Below, piece after piece: positions 23,022-35,247 of a stretch of 64,000 nt of DNA. The DNA comes from Filobasidium wieringae (taxonomy: Eukaryota > Basidiomycota > Tremellomycetes > Filobasidiales > Filobasidiaceae): NCBI GenBank assembly GCA_001600055.1, contig BCIV01000005.1:826228-890227 (forward strand), read 5' to 3'. The notes beneath the pieces are model-generated. The model saw only the letters and a program-made list of their open reading frames with translations, had not been told where the DNA came from and did no database searches. The position numbers were made by a program, and so were the translations under genes. Position 1 is the first letter of the stretch. Each line of letters starts with the position of its first letter.

Positions 23022-26001
23022 ATGAGCACTTCCTCAATCCGCCCGAAGTTGGAATCGCGAGATACTGCAGGAGCAAGCTCGAAGAACTCTGAGGCTGCAG
23101 GAAAAGTGAAGCGGGTATGTCTTTAGCAGGCTGATCAGAAACCAGCTACCATCACAGGATCTTATACGCCATCCCCAACGATAGATCGCTGCCTGTGATG
23201 TCTGTCGGCTTCGCAAGTGAGTGAAATTCGTGTTCGGAAGGTCTTCGGGGACAGCTGATCCAATATTGAACCATTACGGTACCGCACCCATCCAGAGTCA
23301 AGTGCGTCAAGGACGACGGAGAGATCGGCTGTCAAGGTTGCCTGAGTCTGAATAGGGAATGCTCTTACACATATACCCATAAGAAACCTGGTCCACCAAA
23401 TCCGTGAGCATACGAGATAGAAAACGCTCGGTGTATGGGAGGGTCTAGAGTGATTTTCGGGAATGTCTTTCAATAGATACGCAAGGCCTAATTCGAGTTC
23501 GCAAGACAATCGATACAACCCATATCCCAGCATTCGTCCGGCTCCTCCCCATAACATTCGATCACCTCAACCTGCACCTCCAGTTTCACTCCCTTATCCA
23601 CCTTATCCCGATCCAACTTATACGCATCACTCGACTGGTTCGACGTTGAACGCCCCTCTTCCACCTACGAATGGGTACCATTATGAACACACCGATCGAC
23701 TACCGAGCCAAGGTTATTCACGTGCAAATGATCACAACCCTCTTCCCAATCAAGCATCTCCTACCGATTCCATATCCCCGTACTCGACCGTCAACGCGTT
23801 AAAATATCGGAATCATGAACGTTCCACCGCCGATAACACTCTCATGCAATCGGCAGCTCCCCGGAATCCTCCTCCACCGCCACCTTCCAGCTCAAGGCCT
23901 AACAACCAACACGAGAACAACACTATGAAGCCCACCTCAAACCAACAAAGCTTTTTGAATAGCTACAGCGCGGAGGATAACTGGTTCATGCCGTGGATAT
24001 GTTCTACTCCAGGTGCGGATGGGCAAACATCAGCCCCGCGAGAAGGACCTGCCAATAACAATAGCTACCCCTTGAATGGCCCAGGAACAGGATCTACGCA
24101 TTCTAGCGGAGCCATCCTACCTGATCTGATAGGGAATTGGGGGGAGATGGATCTCGATACTCAATCGAACTCACACCTGGACGGATCGAGGAGAACCGGG
24201 ACTTATCAGACATCCAGAATGAGGAGTCAACCGAACAGTCCTCCTGCTCTCGGTCTGGGATTCGAAGGCAGTACATCTTTCGGACATTCTCATACGCGCT
24301 CGGTCGGGGGAGGACCGTCGAATCAGGTGAAAAGAGGTTCCCAGGCGAATTCGACTGGAGGGACTGTAGGTGATACACCAGGATCGGTCTATAATACTCA
24401 TGCCCAGATTGAGGATATCACGAGATGGTCTACGGCTTTGAACTTCCTTTCTCTGTACCACGAACACCTATAGTGAGCCGTGCTGTTGCATTGTTCGTCG
24501 AATACACGGTAGAGATTGACGATCGTACCTTCTTCAGCCCATTATTGCCACTCATGCATTGGCCAACATTCTCGCAACACCTTGTGTCACGGCGGGACCG
24601 TCACGACGAGACCTTTCGGATATTTCTAATGAGTTTGAGTGAGTAGCAACCTTTTCATCCTTAAGTGTTGGACAGGCCCTCAAGATATTGTTCTAGTCGC
24701 CTATGCTATTTTACAATTGCCTCGTTCTGTCATGCCTGATTACATGTCACAAGAAGAACTGGTCCGGCTACATAGGAGACTACATTACACTTCCCGAGCG
24801 ATGCAGAAACGCGAATACGAACCGATCGAGCTTTTACAGATCAGTACCCTCTAGTGAGTAGATGTTATCAATACGCAATTCCTCCACATAATGCTGAACA
24901 TGACCTGTTTTTGTTAGCTGTGATCATATCTATCTCGGATCTACGGGTCATGACAACGCAGCCAACGTGGTCTTGGCCGAAGCGATGAGAGTCGCAATCG
25001 CGCTTGGGTTGCACGATGAGAACGTAGCTGTACAACAGGGACTGGACGCGATTGAGAAAGAGACGAGACGTCGGGTCTTTTGGTCTTTATGTAAGTCTCG
25101 ATCGCGAAGCAGCGCTTAGAAAGCTACCCTTACCATCGTGATTACAGACGGATCTGATCGGACTATCGCGGCGCTGATAGCATGCCCAATGCTCCTAAGC
25201 GACGAGGACATCTTCGTATCGGACATTTTAGAGGTCGACGATAGTCTCATAACAGCTGCCGGATCCTTCCAACAACCTCCAGGAAAAACTCCCATGTTGT
25301 CTGGATTCGTTCACGTAACCCGGATATTTCGCCTCCTCTCCCAGGTCCTGAGATTAGTAAGAGCGCGTGCTCACGGTCAACCAATAACGGACGACAGACC
25401 GGATGCTTCTCCTGATCCAAGGGAACTGATCAAATCCTTACAATCCCTGTTGGACGATTTACCGCCACCTTTGCGGTTGCAATCAGAAGGCCTAGATCCG
25501 AGGGACTCGGCGGAGAGGAACGCATTCGATACTTGCCGTGCAAACATATTGGTCACGCAGGTCCTGGTGAGATTTGCGATATATCAATATGCAACATTGA
25601 TGTCTCAAGGTAGAGCGGATCAATGCTTGGATGAGTGAGTGGCTGGAAGTTTTGCTCTCAACTGACCGTGTCAAGACTCACGTGGTTACTCGTCCTTATC
25701 TAGACTGACTGAAGATGTCCTCAAACGGCTACATCAAATGTCGAGTGAATCCTTAGCAGCGAATGGAGAATCGATACGACATAAAGTCTTGTTTATCGCT
25801 TCCAGCTTGCTGAATAAATACCCAGCGCAAGACAGTGCAGGGCACGAACATGTGGCTGATTTCTTGCAAGGTCAGTGGTTCCTTTGATCGCGAGACTGCA
25901 AGTATGGCTGATTCTGTAAGAATCGCGTAGTGTATAACAAAATCCTTACGAATCAAAACAAGGGCAATCTGGACGAAGAACAAGAAGGACAAGTAGAATG
26001 A
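23022..26001 (+). CDS. Zn2Cys6 fungal transcription factor
   Basis: About ten exons code roughly 795 residues. The first are 23022-23114, 23185-23216, 23296-23403 and 23477 onward, and the last ends in GQVE before TGA. The zinc cluster is CDVCRLRKVKCVKDD followed by CQGC and C, spaced C-x2-C-x6-C-x8-C-x2-C-x6-C. An intron interrupts it just before VKC, as is common in this family. A basic linker (HKKPGPPNP) and about 300 low-complexity residues rich in Pro, Ser and Asn follow. Next comes the fungal_trans middle-homology region (PLLPLMHWPTFSQHL, ISTLYCDHIYLGSTGHDN, AMRVAIALGLHDEN, EKETRRRVFWSLYGSDRTIA). These factors bind CGG-containing sites as dimers in the nucleus. The regulon cannot be inferred; no metabolic gene cluster flanks it. 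Confidence 0.92.
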
Positions 26002-26601
26002 GGCCTTTATCCTATTTACCGAGAGATCTTTAATGACGCTGTATCATCATGATGTTATGATCCATGGGGTATGCATACTGCGCCTCCTATACTCAGGCTC
26101 ATCATGTTTTTTTAGTCTTGGCTAGATGTGTTTCATAGTGAAACCTTGCACAATCAATGATTGCGGAAAAGTGCTGTTGTTTATCTGTTTATTCCCCATA
26201 TGGACGTTCGGGGGGTTGTTTGGATCATCACATGTCTCATGTTACATTTTCCATCAAAAAGGATGTTTCACTTGCAATACGGGTCGTTTTAGTTTTCTAA
26301 AGAATTCAAAGCGGTAATCGTCACTTTGCCAATCATGTTGTTATCAGAGCTCCAGATGTGTCTACCGTACTTATGCATACATCGTCCTTGCAAACATATC
26401 GCACGTTGTCGACCACAAATGCCGAAATACCTGAACAGGCTGACTCTCAATAGATAGTAGTCCATCAAACCCTACAAATCCGAACGACCGTCTTTTCGAA
26501 AGGAGGTCCTCCTTTGTTGATTCTATCACGTTTGACCGCATTTATCCCGTAGCTGGTGCAACATATTGAAGGCGATATAAAGAAGGAAAGCAAGAGCTCT
26601 C
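26002..26601. other. Intergenic
   Basis: 600 bases, T-rich in places (26105-26280); no supported gene. Contains the promoter of the HSF-type gene. Confidence 0.5.
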
Positions 26602-27796
26602 ATGCCGCCTACTGCCTCCTCAAAACTCCCTTCTTGTTTCGCTCCCGCTCCTCGAACCCGAATCGCTTCCTCTTTCATGTCTTATCAACCGCCCAACAGT
26701 GTCCCCTCCACATCAAAGAGATCATCGGCTAGCAGCCAGTTGAATCGGAAACGACCGCAGAGTTTCCTGTTCATTCTCTTCTTCCATGTCCTCGCCAATC
26801 CTGCGTACAGGGAGGTCAGTAGCTCAAATGCGGCTGCTTACCATTTGTGACATGATGCTCATTCCATTGTTATAGATAATCCGTTGGAGTGACTACGGGG
26901 ATGAGATGATCATTGCAGATCCAGAGAGACTCGAGCGCGAGGTGTTGGGTCGAGAGTTCAAGCAGGGATCCGTTGCGTCGTTCACCCGTGCGTACTAGGT
27001 CGCCGGTACCGCTAATCGTCTGGCCTGGTATTGATCGTATGCCCCGTCGCATATTCCAGGACAACTCAACATTTATCGTTGGATACGAAAGGGAAATGTC
27101 CGACTTGCCCGGAACGCCGGAAGATCCTCGATCGAGGTCGATGCAAGCGTATGGAGTGAGTATGATCTGCTTACGAAGGGCGTTCCTATCCGTAATAACA
27201 ACCCTTTGCCTTGTGAACCATCAGAGCATGATACCCTTAATATGTTTTCAACTCCGAGTGATGTTGCCGGGTTCAAGCGTCCCCCTCAACGTAGACGTTC
27301 CGCAGCCTCGACCGGTTCGTTATTGAATCGTCCACAGGCAAGACATGCGAGATCAGCTCTCGCTCAAATCCCCTTGAAGGCCTTCACCCCCAATGCCTCT
27401 CCCTCCACATCCCCTTATTCTTCGCCTCTCACTTCTCCAACCTTGCAGAAGATAGAGTATGTCACGCCATCGCCATATATGTCGCCATCTCCACTGTTCC
27501 AATCTCCCTGGCAGCAGCGGCAACAACAGCAGCAGCTGCAATACGAGTTCTATCAAGGTTCTCCATTACTTCAGCCATTGCCGGGGAGGTGTCTAGCTTC
27601 TTATAGCCGAGCGCAGCCGCAGTACCTGGCTGGTCATAATTCTCACTTGTCGCAAGTGTTCCTTCCGGAAGATCGAGCTTCTCCGCAGGAGATGGGGAAT
27701 ATACAGGCTACAGTGAGGCAGATGGAATTGCAGGGAGGAGTGAATCCTGCCGAGGTTGAGGGATTAGAAGGTGGATTGGAAGTCTATTGGTCGTAG
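26602..27796 (+). CDS. HSF-type DNA-binding transcription factor (divergent)
   Basis: Three exons (26602-26814, 26876-26987, 27060-27796) code 353 residues. The DNA-binding domain covers about residues 50-120: SFLFILFFHVLANPAYRE, IIRWSDYGDEMIIADPERLE, then the recognition-helix block REFKQGSVASFTRQLNIYRW. The winged-helix pattern of heat-shock factors (FxxxLxxxL, IIxW, F..LP..FK...SFxRQLNxYxF) is clear. However, the usual Y-G-F after the recognition helix is YRW and the wing is short. A gtgagt-like sequence at 27156 is not used: the frame stays open through SEYDLLTKGVPIRNNN. The C-terminal half is Ser/Pro-rich, with a Gln run (QQRQQQQQLQ). No leucine-zipper trimerisation region is evident, so it may be an Sfl1/Skn7/Mga1-like regulator rather than true HSF1. 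The SET gene follows after 151 bases. Confidence 0.82.
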
Positions 27797-27947
27797 CGAT
27801 TATGAGCGAGGTGCTTCTTCGACAATTACGGTCACGCGATTTGTATCAATATTTACCTATGCGTACCAGACGTACTTTGTGCTTAGCACCTTTGGCTGGT
27901 TGCTCGTCCAAAAGGTCCCTTCTCCCTCCCTCCGAAAACGTCTAATA

Positions 27948-28997
27948 ATGTCCTGGCCCCAATCACATCTGTTCGAAGTACGGAATACTCCAAATTCAGG
28001 TCGAGGTGTATTCGCAACCCAGCTTATTCCTACCGGAACCCAACTTCTCAGTTCCTCCGACCTCGTCTACTCGATCGTCTTCCGGGAATACAGGAGAGAA
28101 GTATGCAATTGGTGCTTTCGATATGATCAAGGGGATATTCTGCCAGTCCGAGAGAACGCAGCAGCAATGGTGTGGTGTTCAGAGGAATGCAAAGCCGAGT
28201 GGCTCGCTGAGAACCATGAAGATGGACTGAAGGCTTATGAAGTCGTAGAGGACCTGAATAGAAAGCAAGCGAAGAGTGCCGCGAAGGAAGAAGAGGAAAG
28301 GGAATCGGAAGCTTCTGAAGAGCCTGAGCTGACGGTGGAAGAGGTCCAACTAGCCTGGTCGGCTGCAGAAAAAGTAGGGGAGATCATTCGGGCGGCCCGG
28401 AGCACCGACAAACCTTCGAAACCGCAGCGAAAAGCTTTGGGCAATTCTCTCAGTTTGAAGCTCGACACGATCATGATCAACCACGCAGTATCTGGTGTGA
28501 TCGCTGCCTCAAAACACCCAGAGCAATGGGAAACCGTCGAAGATCTATATGCTGCCCCTCAACCCTATCCGACTCGACAACACATGCAAGCTCATATAAC
28601 ATCATATCATCAACTCCTCGCTTTACTGCCCATCTCCCTTCTTACTTTCTGCAATCGCTCTGTAGCGATTACTACCATCGATCGAGACGCACACAACTCG
28701 TTTGGAATCCGTTCTCTGGACGATGACGCTTCAGAGATGTTTGGATACGGAACCTGGCCATCCGCTTCTTACTGGAATCATTCGTGTTCTCCCAATATCA
28801 AGAAGACAAGAAATCGCCGCACGTGGACCTTCGAAGCTGGAAGAAATATTCAAGAAGGAGAGGAGTTGTGCATCACATATCTTGGTGGAGATGAGAAGCA
28901 ATTAGAATTGAGAGAAAGGAGGGAGATGCTGCTCAAATCTTGGAAGTTTACGTGTGCCTGTACGAGGTGCGGCTCAGAAGCAAGAGCGGCGACCTGA
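27948..28997 (+). CDS. SET/MYND domain protein (SMYD-like lysine methyltransferase)
   Basis: A single intronless frame of 349 residues from MSWPQSHLFEVR. An upstream in-frame ATG at 27771 would overlap the preceding gene and adds no domain. The order is SET-N (NSGRGVFATQLIPTGTQLL), a shortened MYND-like zinc module (CNWCFRY ... VWCSEECKAEW), a charged coiled-coil-like insert (KEEEERESEASEEPEL), then SET-C with YWNHSCSPNI (the NHSCxPN S-adenosylmethionine motif) and EELCITYL. A post-SET-like CACTRC ends the domain. SMYD proteins methylate histone and non-histone lysines. The target here is unknown, and the MYND finger looks incomplete. Being intronless is unusual in this window. Confidence 0.88.
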   Translation: MSWPQSHLFEVRNTPNSGRGVFATQLIPTGTQLLSSSDLVYSIVFREYRREVCNWCFRYDQGDILPVRENAAAMVWCSEECKAEWLAENHEDGLKAYEVVEDLNRKQAKSAAKEEEERESEASEEPELTVEEVQLAWSAAEKVGEIIRAARSTDKPSKPQRKALGNSLSLKLDTIMINHAVSGVIAASKHPEQWETVEDLYAAPQPYPTRQHMQAHITSYHQLLALLPISLLTFCNRSVAITTIDRDAHNSFGIRSLDDDASEMFGYGTWPSASYWNHSCSPNIKKTRNRRTWTFEAGRNIQEGEELCITYLGGDEKQLELRERREMLLKSWKFTCACTRCGSEARAAT

Positions 28998-29229
28998 TAG
29001 ATGTATGCAGCTTGTTCCTTCCCGAATGAAAGGTTGCCTGCGGCTTCTGCGCGCTTTCCCCTTCTGCTCAGGGATGCCGATCATTGAGCAAGCAGGTATC
29101 GAAGAATTGGCAAGATTTGGCATATCAGCAGAATTGGATCATAATATATCATGTAAAACTCAACGCAGACTCGTATATTGACACTGGACTTCCTCTCTAC
29201 CTCTCCAACTCCCGTGCTACATCTAGCAT

Positions 29230-30433
29230 TTAGATGTACTGACTCATCCATCTAGGAGACAAATGGAGAAATCAGATTATGATAGTATATGTGGTGCAAC
29301 GCTAGGACATACCTGATTCCCTCTCCGTACCCTTGCCTCATGACGACACTGCACATGAACAACTCAATTGGTCGGATTCCCTCAAGAGGGACCTTGCCCT
29401 ATTTTTATGAGTTTATCGATCAGCCTTGATGTGAACGACGTTTGGAAATTTTGTACCACTGACCTTTCCAGTGGTCTGGTAGAGACCCAACTCGTGCCTC
29501 AACTCCTCCTCAGACACAGCTCCTGGGGCATCGATCTTGTTACCCAACACGAGGAAAGGTACCTGGTTGAGGGATTCGATCGAGACTACGAAAGATTGCG
29601 AAGTCAGCTGGTCGTCCTGTAAAGCTGCTGATACACAGCTATCGAACGTACGTAAGGCATCCAATTCAGCCTTGCTTTCTGCGAACCGCTCCACATCGGC
29701 AGAGTCGACGAGGAAGACAATTCCATCAACCTCCGGGAAGTAGTCTCTCCAAAGACGACGAGCTATCATACGCCTTCACAATGAGTGATTGTATCCCACA
29801 TACACATACCAAGGGGCTGACCTTGTTGATGTCCACCCAAATCGTAAGTAGTGAACTTGACATTTCCAATGGCCAGCTCTTCAGAGGCTAGTGATATGAC
29901 GGACAAAAACGCAACGCTTGAGCTTTCTCTACTACTTTCGATCTTGCAAATCCAGCTCACTAGGGTGCAAAGTAGGCTGAAGGGTGGCTAGTCGGTCGTT
30001 CTTGAGCATATGGAGCAGAGTCTGCATATTGCAAGGGGATGATCAGCCCATGTTACTGGACGAGCTGGGTAACAAGAACGCTCACAGTTTTTCCGGCGTT
30101 GTCCAGTCCCAAGAAGAGCAATTTGGCACCTAAAGGAAATTGGAGAAACTATCAGTCATGTCGTGGCGCTGCAGACGGATGTGATGAAACGTACTCTTGT
30201 TGGCCAAACCTAAAAGCAAGGATAGTCAAGAGGCAAAGTCGTCAGTATGGCGTGCTAGTACGGACTTTGAGCACAGCATCGTTGCAGCATAGGTTGTGCA
30301 ATTGCTTTTGAATGAGTTACTCACCAAGAGAGGCTAAGACGTCCCAGATCCAGTTCTGATCAAAACGAATGTGCGTAGGTACATATACAATAAGAACTGA
30401 CCAAGCGGAATGTGAGCTTACGATAATGAACAT
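29230..30433 (-). CDS. SAR1: Sar1 small GTPase (COPII coat assembly)
   Basis: Ten exons on the minus strand (30433-30422, 30355-30325, 30209-30195, 30129-30086, 30021-29961, 29887-29822, 29762-29652, 29585-29464, 29398-29313, 29251-29230) code 189 residues, the usual Sar1 length. The amphipathic N-terminal helix begins [15 protein letters not shown]. The P-loop is GLDNAGKT, the switch-II motif is [17 protein letters not shown], and the guanine motif is GNKID. The end is GIRWMSQYI. Sar1-GTP inserts its helix in the ER membrane and recruits Sec23/24. Exon 3 has 15 nt. It shares a 440-base divergent upstream region with the eRF1 gene. Confidence 0.96.
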
Positions 30434-30873
30434 TGCGTCGTGTAAATGTCCTTTTTTGCTGTTTTTTCTTGAGCTACTATATGCTGTATGACCGTAAGAG
30501 AATAGGATCTCTCTTTTATGGGAAATTTAGGGCGAAAAGGTAGGGCGTATGACCTTACATGACGCAGATATCATCATTCATCATCTACCACGTCCTGGTT
30601 CTTGGCTCGATATCTGGTCGCACCGCGGATAAGCGCCCTTTGAATCTTTAGGCGTGACGACTTGTTCCCTTTTTCGCCTCACTTAAACCATGTCTTCAGT
30701 TCGAATTACGACAGCTTAGTACACACAACAATATCTTCGAGGTCATACGTAGCTACAGATCAATCGATAGATATACAAACCACTAGAATAGCTTGAAACG
30801 CGGTCGATAAGGGACTACAGCAAGCTAAAACTTGAAATAAAAAGGAACAACAGCCAAGCCGAATTTATCAAAA
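30434..30873. promoter_or_regulatory. Divergent promoter region between SAR1 and eRF1 genes
   Basis: 440 bases separate the two start codons. No TATA box is obvious. Both genes are housekeeping, so a shared bidirectional promoter is likely, inferred from spacing. Confidence 0.5.
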
Positions 30874-32733
30874 ATGTCAACTCAACCTGTGCGTTTCTGA
30901 CATTAGCCCAGTATACCTGTTGACACAATGGAATTTACCTAACGCATTTCTTCTCGTTCTTGCCGGATATACTAGGATATCGCTGAGCAAAACATTCAGG
31001 TTTGTGGACCCTTCCCCTGAAGATCTCAATTGCGGTTACTGACTGTAATCTTGTGTTGGTAATGAACAGCTATGGAAAACCCGAAAGCTGATTAAGCAGC
31101 TGGACTCTGCTCGAGGAGCTGGAACGAGTATGATCAGTTTGATCATTCCTCCTAAAGTAAGCCTTTCTTTCTGATCATAAGGATTTGCGTAAAGCTCATA
31201 CATCATCCGTTTGTAGTCTCAAATCTCTCAATTCGCAAACATGTTAACGCAAGAATACGGTACTGCCTCAAACATTAAATCCCGAGTCAACCGACTTTCC
31301 GTGTTGGCAGCCATCACTTCGACACAACAGCGTCTCAAGCTGTACTCTCGAGTACCTCCCAACGGATTGGTACTCTTCGTGGGAACCATCTTGACTGATG
31401 AAGGAAAGGAGAAGAAGGTGTCATTCGATTTCGAGCCTCACAAGCCCATCAACACGTAAGGCAGCTATAAACAATGGATCTGAATTCGTTGACTCAGACC
31501 TTGACTTACGTCTAGCTCGTTATATTTGTGTGACAACAAATTCCACACTGAAGCTCTGGCCGAGTTGTTAGAGAGCGATTCCAAGTTCGGTTTCATTGTC
31601 ATGGACGGTAACGGTACTGTAAGTACAGGCGTCCTGGTTGAACCCATCAGGAAGACTGAGCCTTCGTCTCTTTACTGAATAGCTTTTCGGAACGCTTGCT
31701 GGAAACACTCGAGAAGTCATCCACAAATTCACTGTCGATTTACCCAAGAAGCACGGACGAGGAGGACAGTCTGCTCTGCGTTTCTCCCGTCTCCGAGACG
31801 AAAAGCGACACAACTACGTTCGTAAAGTCGCCGAGTTGGCCGTTCAGCATTTCATCACTGCCGACAAGGTCAACGTCACTGGGTTGGTCTTGGCCGGTAG
31901 TGCAGATTTCAAGAGTGATTTGGCTGGAAGTGATCTTCTGGATGGACGATTAGGTGCAAAGGTTATCAAAATTGTGGATGTTTCTTATGGTTCCGAGAAC
32001 GGTTTCAACCAGGGTGAGTCGTCTAGCTCTTCTTCGATCGAGGTTGTTTTGCTGATGACGAGTCACAATCTCAGCTATCGAGCTCTCAGCCGAATCCTTG
32101 GCAAACGTCAAATTCGTTCAGGAGAAGAAGCTTATCCAGAAGTACTTCGATGAGATCGCCCAGGACACTGGAAAGTACTGTTACGGTATCGACGATACCC
32201 TCAAGGCTCTTGAATTGGGTGCTGTCGAAACCTTGATCGTCTTTGAAGGTCTCGACACGATGCGACACACACTCCGAAATGCCGCTGGGGAAACCATCAT
32301 CGTTCACTCGAAGCCGGGTGAGAAGGAGAAAGATATGGATAAATTCATGGACAAGGCTACGAATCTGGAGATGGAACAGCAGGCAGAGCCGGAGAGTCTG
32401 TTGGAGTGGTTCACCGAGAACTACAAGTCCTGGGGTTGTGCTTTGGAATTCGTAACGGACAGGAGTCAAGAGGGCAACCAGTACGTCAAGGGATTCTCGG
32501 GAATTGGAGGTATCCTTCGGTAAGTAGTCATGTATATCAGGATCTGAGTGGACTCTGCTGATAGATGGCTCTGGTTTTGTCGGATAGTTACAAGGTCGAC
32601 TTTGGTGAATTGACCAGTGTGGATGACGATGATGAGGACGAATTCTACGGTTCTGACGAAGACAGCGGTACGTGCGGACTCGTGTACTTGGGCGATCCTC
32701 CTACTTACGTATACTTGCTTTGCAGATATCTAA
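30874..32733 (+). CDS. SUP45: Eukaryotic peptide chain release factor eRF1
   Basis: The multi-exon gene starts MSTQP, continues [20 protein letters not shown] and ends EDSDI (last exon 32726-32733). It carries the stop-codon recognition motifs TASNIKSR and YLCDNKF, and the GGQ motif ([17 protein letters not shown]) that triggers peptidyl-tRNA hydrolysis. The C-terminal eRF3-binding domain ([17 protein letters not shown]) is followed by an acidic tail ([14 protein letters not shown]). It recognises all three stop codons in the ribosomal A site together with eRF3. Nothing departs from the standard family, consistent with the standard genetic code. Confidence 0.96.
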
Positions 32734-33016
32734 GCGACTCGATCGATCGGTTGCGATTACCTCAAAATAGGGATCCCTCTCGACCACCTTTGCGTCGACC
32801 CAATTCCCCGGCTTGTTTCCAGTCTCATTTCGTTCCACCCTTGCCACGCTCAACACCATCTCTGACTCTCCCCTTCGCATGTCTGATCATTGTCGTCTTT
32901 GCATGTTTAAGAATATAGAGAGGGGTTGTAACCGTTGTATCATAGGATTTCCGATTGATGGGCATGATTGATCTTACTATTATCATTTTCGGAAACAGTC
33001 GGGGTGCTATCGTGCT

Positions 33017-34267
33017 TTAGGCATATCTCAGCGTACCCCACGAGACTGCTGCCATGTTAGCAACACATCTTGGTTCATATTGCAGACCAGATTCAGCTTA
33101 CCTATTGTAGCCTCGCCGGCCAACATGATCCTATTCCTTTTGTTGTCGTACATGCATCGAACATCTCCCCGCCTACGACCCCCATGTTTAGCAACCATTA
33201 TCTTTCCGTTCTTTTTCAACATCTCAGAAAATAAGGGTGCTAAGGCGCAATGTAACGAGCCTGAGTGCAAAAAGACATTAATGAATTATGTCTGTGGTAT
33301 CAATTGAGGATGTCGCAGTAACTTGCCACAGACAGGGTCCTCGGGTACGCCAAGATTGGGGAAGAAAGATCTCGAATGGAACACAGGCGCATTGGGGTCG
33401 CCTGAATCGGGAAGGCGGGTTGTCAAGCATATTCCCCGGTACTGTAGATCAGACTAAAACATCTCAAATCTCGTAGGGTCAGTATACGAGTACGCGATGG
33501 ATGCAGTGCTATCCAAGGAAGCAACGTACGAAACCCTCTGGGATAACCTCCCATTCTTCCATAGGATCGTGTTCGGACCGCTCTATGAGAATGATCAAGT
33601 CTTCTCCTCCCTCATACACGCCTTTGATCGATAGGATTCGACCGGACCCCGCATCTCCTCGAATGGCATCAGACATAAGAGCCTTTTCGAGTGAGTTTGA
33701 GCACTTTTTATCCGACTGCCATACTTCGGATTTAATTTCCTTAGGCACATAGGCAGGGAAATCCAATTCGAAGATCTCCTTTCCCCCCTCTTGTATTTTC
33801 TTCGCTATTAATTCCCCCGAGCGAGTGTGGAACTTGTACTCCGGGAGATCTTTGTGATCAGGATGAGCAGAGAGGAAAGCGGCCGAAGCGATGGTAGCAT
33901 GACCACACAGGTTGACCTCTGCACCCGGGGTGAACCAACGCAGACCGTAGGTTTCAGGATTCTTCAAGTCGTATGTTATGAAGGCTGTTTCTGATAGGTT
34001 CATCTCCCTGTTGAGCAGTCAGCTCGTGTGAGACTAGCTATAGGGTACGACTTACGCAGCAACTTTCTGCATCAGTTCGTCGCTCAACGATCGAGGCCCA
34101 CTTTTGCCATCCAGCAAAACCACAGCTGTCCGGATAGTCTATATCAATTGATCATCGCATGTGAATCCCTCATGTAAAGTGCACTGACCCGCTGGATTCC
34201 CGCCGAACGGTTCAGAGCTGAAGGCATCTATGACTTTGAACTCGAGCTGGTTCGACACGATGGTCAT
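33017..34267 (-). CDS. PhzF family protein (phenazine biosynthesis-like isomerase fold)
   Basis: Six exons on the minus strand (34267-34189, 34125-34056, 34007-33530, 33453-33327, 33260-33102, 33045-33017) code 313 residues, as expected for the family. Landmarks are VIDAFSSEPFGGNPA, EMNLSETAFI (with the catalytic-type glutamate), LRWFTPGAEVNLCGHATIASAAFL, FFPNLGVPEDPVCG continuing to SLHCALAP, and the final strand GEATIVSWG. PhzF-like proteins have a two-lobed diaminopimelate-epimerase fold. Fungal members are of unknown substrate, and the name does not imply phenazine synthesis. The fourth intron (33261-33326) uses a GC donor (gcaagt) instead of GT. Without it the conserved CG-SLHCALAP junction is broken. 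Confidence 0.9.
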
Positions 34268-34850
34268 GGCAGGTTTGGTATTCTCTTCAGGAATGCGGGC
34301 TCGTTTGGATTGTCTTGAAAGCAAATTGTCTACAAGTTTCAGGTACTGAGCCCAAAACGAGGATGAGATGGAGTATGTGAGGTATATGTAGCATGTCCAG
34401 CATTGACATATAAAACAGGCAAGATCCTGACTCACCTGTTCGATAACATCACGTCACGGGGCCGGAGCTTATCTCGGTAGATAATCGACCGTTATCAGAG
34501 TATAAGTATAACCTTCTGACAATTGACAAGGTCCAATCTCTAGCATCGTCAGGCTCTGGGACTGTATTACCTGGTAGTATGTAGGAACTGCTGGCTTGGA
34601 CATGTTCTCTGGCATCTGGCAACTGATATTGTCATTGTACATTTAGAATATCTTGGTCGCTTGAGCGATAACATTGGGTAACTTCGTTCTTGACGGGTGT
34701 TACAGTACAGGTGAATCCAGTAATACAGTTCCGATCCCATAAGTCGGTGTGGTTGTTGATACATTGTCGAAGTTGTTCTTGTTGATACATGCTGTTCCTA
34801 TCCTCCTTCTCGTCTTTCCAATTGGTTCATTGATCTCCTCGGCTGAATGC
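34268..34850. other. Intergenic
   Basis: Upstream region of the PhzF-like gene (minus strand) and 3' flank of the small gene on its right; no further gene supported. Confidence 0.45.
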
Positions 34851-35145
34851 TCATTTCCCAACAGCGAAGCCACCCAAAGTCGTCGACTGCGATCCGGTCG
34901 ACCCGGTCTTGGGCATCTGAGAGTTGGTCATCGCACTCTTCGTTGGTCGCAGAGCAGCAACGGGGGTGAATTTAGGTGCAGAAGGGGGAACGAAAGAGAT
35001 TCCTTGTGCGTGAGGACTGAGGGTAGGAGTAGGTCGGAATAAGTGAGAGAATCGATGGAGGAAAGGAAGGGTGGAGAACGAACCTCGTCTTGCACATTCC
35101 TTGAAGTCGTCGGATAGAGAAAGTCTTGGAGGCGGGGTTCAACAT
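34851..35145 (-). CDS. Small hypothetical protein with mitochondrial-type N-terminus
   Basis: A two-exon model (35145-35084 and 35016-34851) codes 75 residues. The intron is 67 nt, with a gttcgt donor and an acceptor in phase. The protein starts MLNPASKTFSIRRLQGMC, an amphipathic basic stretch free of acidic residues as in mitochondrial presequences, and ends STTLGGFAVGK. I do not recognise the family. Support comes only from phase-consistent splicing and composition, so it could be chance. Confidence 0.4.
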
Positions 35146-35247
35146 TATAGTGGGTTTAGTTGGTTTTTAAGTCGGTAGATTGGTTTGATAAGGTTTTCGT
35201 AAGAGATACAGTGATTGAAGATCGTTAAAGCACACGAAAGATTGGGA

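Noticed and set aside
27156..27178. gtgagt donor in the HSF-type gene at 27156
   Set aside because: Using it with the nearby acceptor breaks phase; the unspliced frame is continuous and protein-like.
27771..27947. N-terminal extension of the SET/MYND frame
   Set aside because: It would start inside the preceding HSF-type gene and adds no domain; the ATG at 27948 fits the family start.
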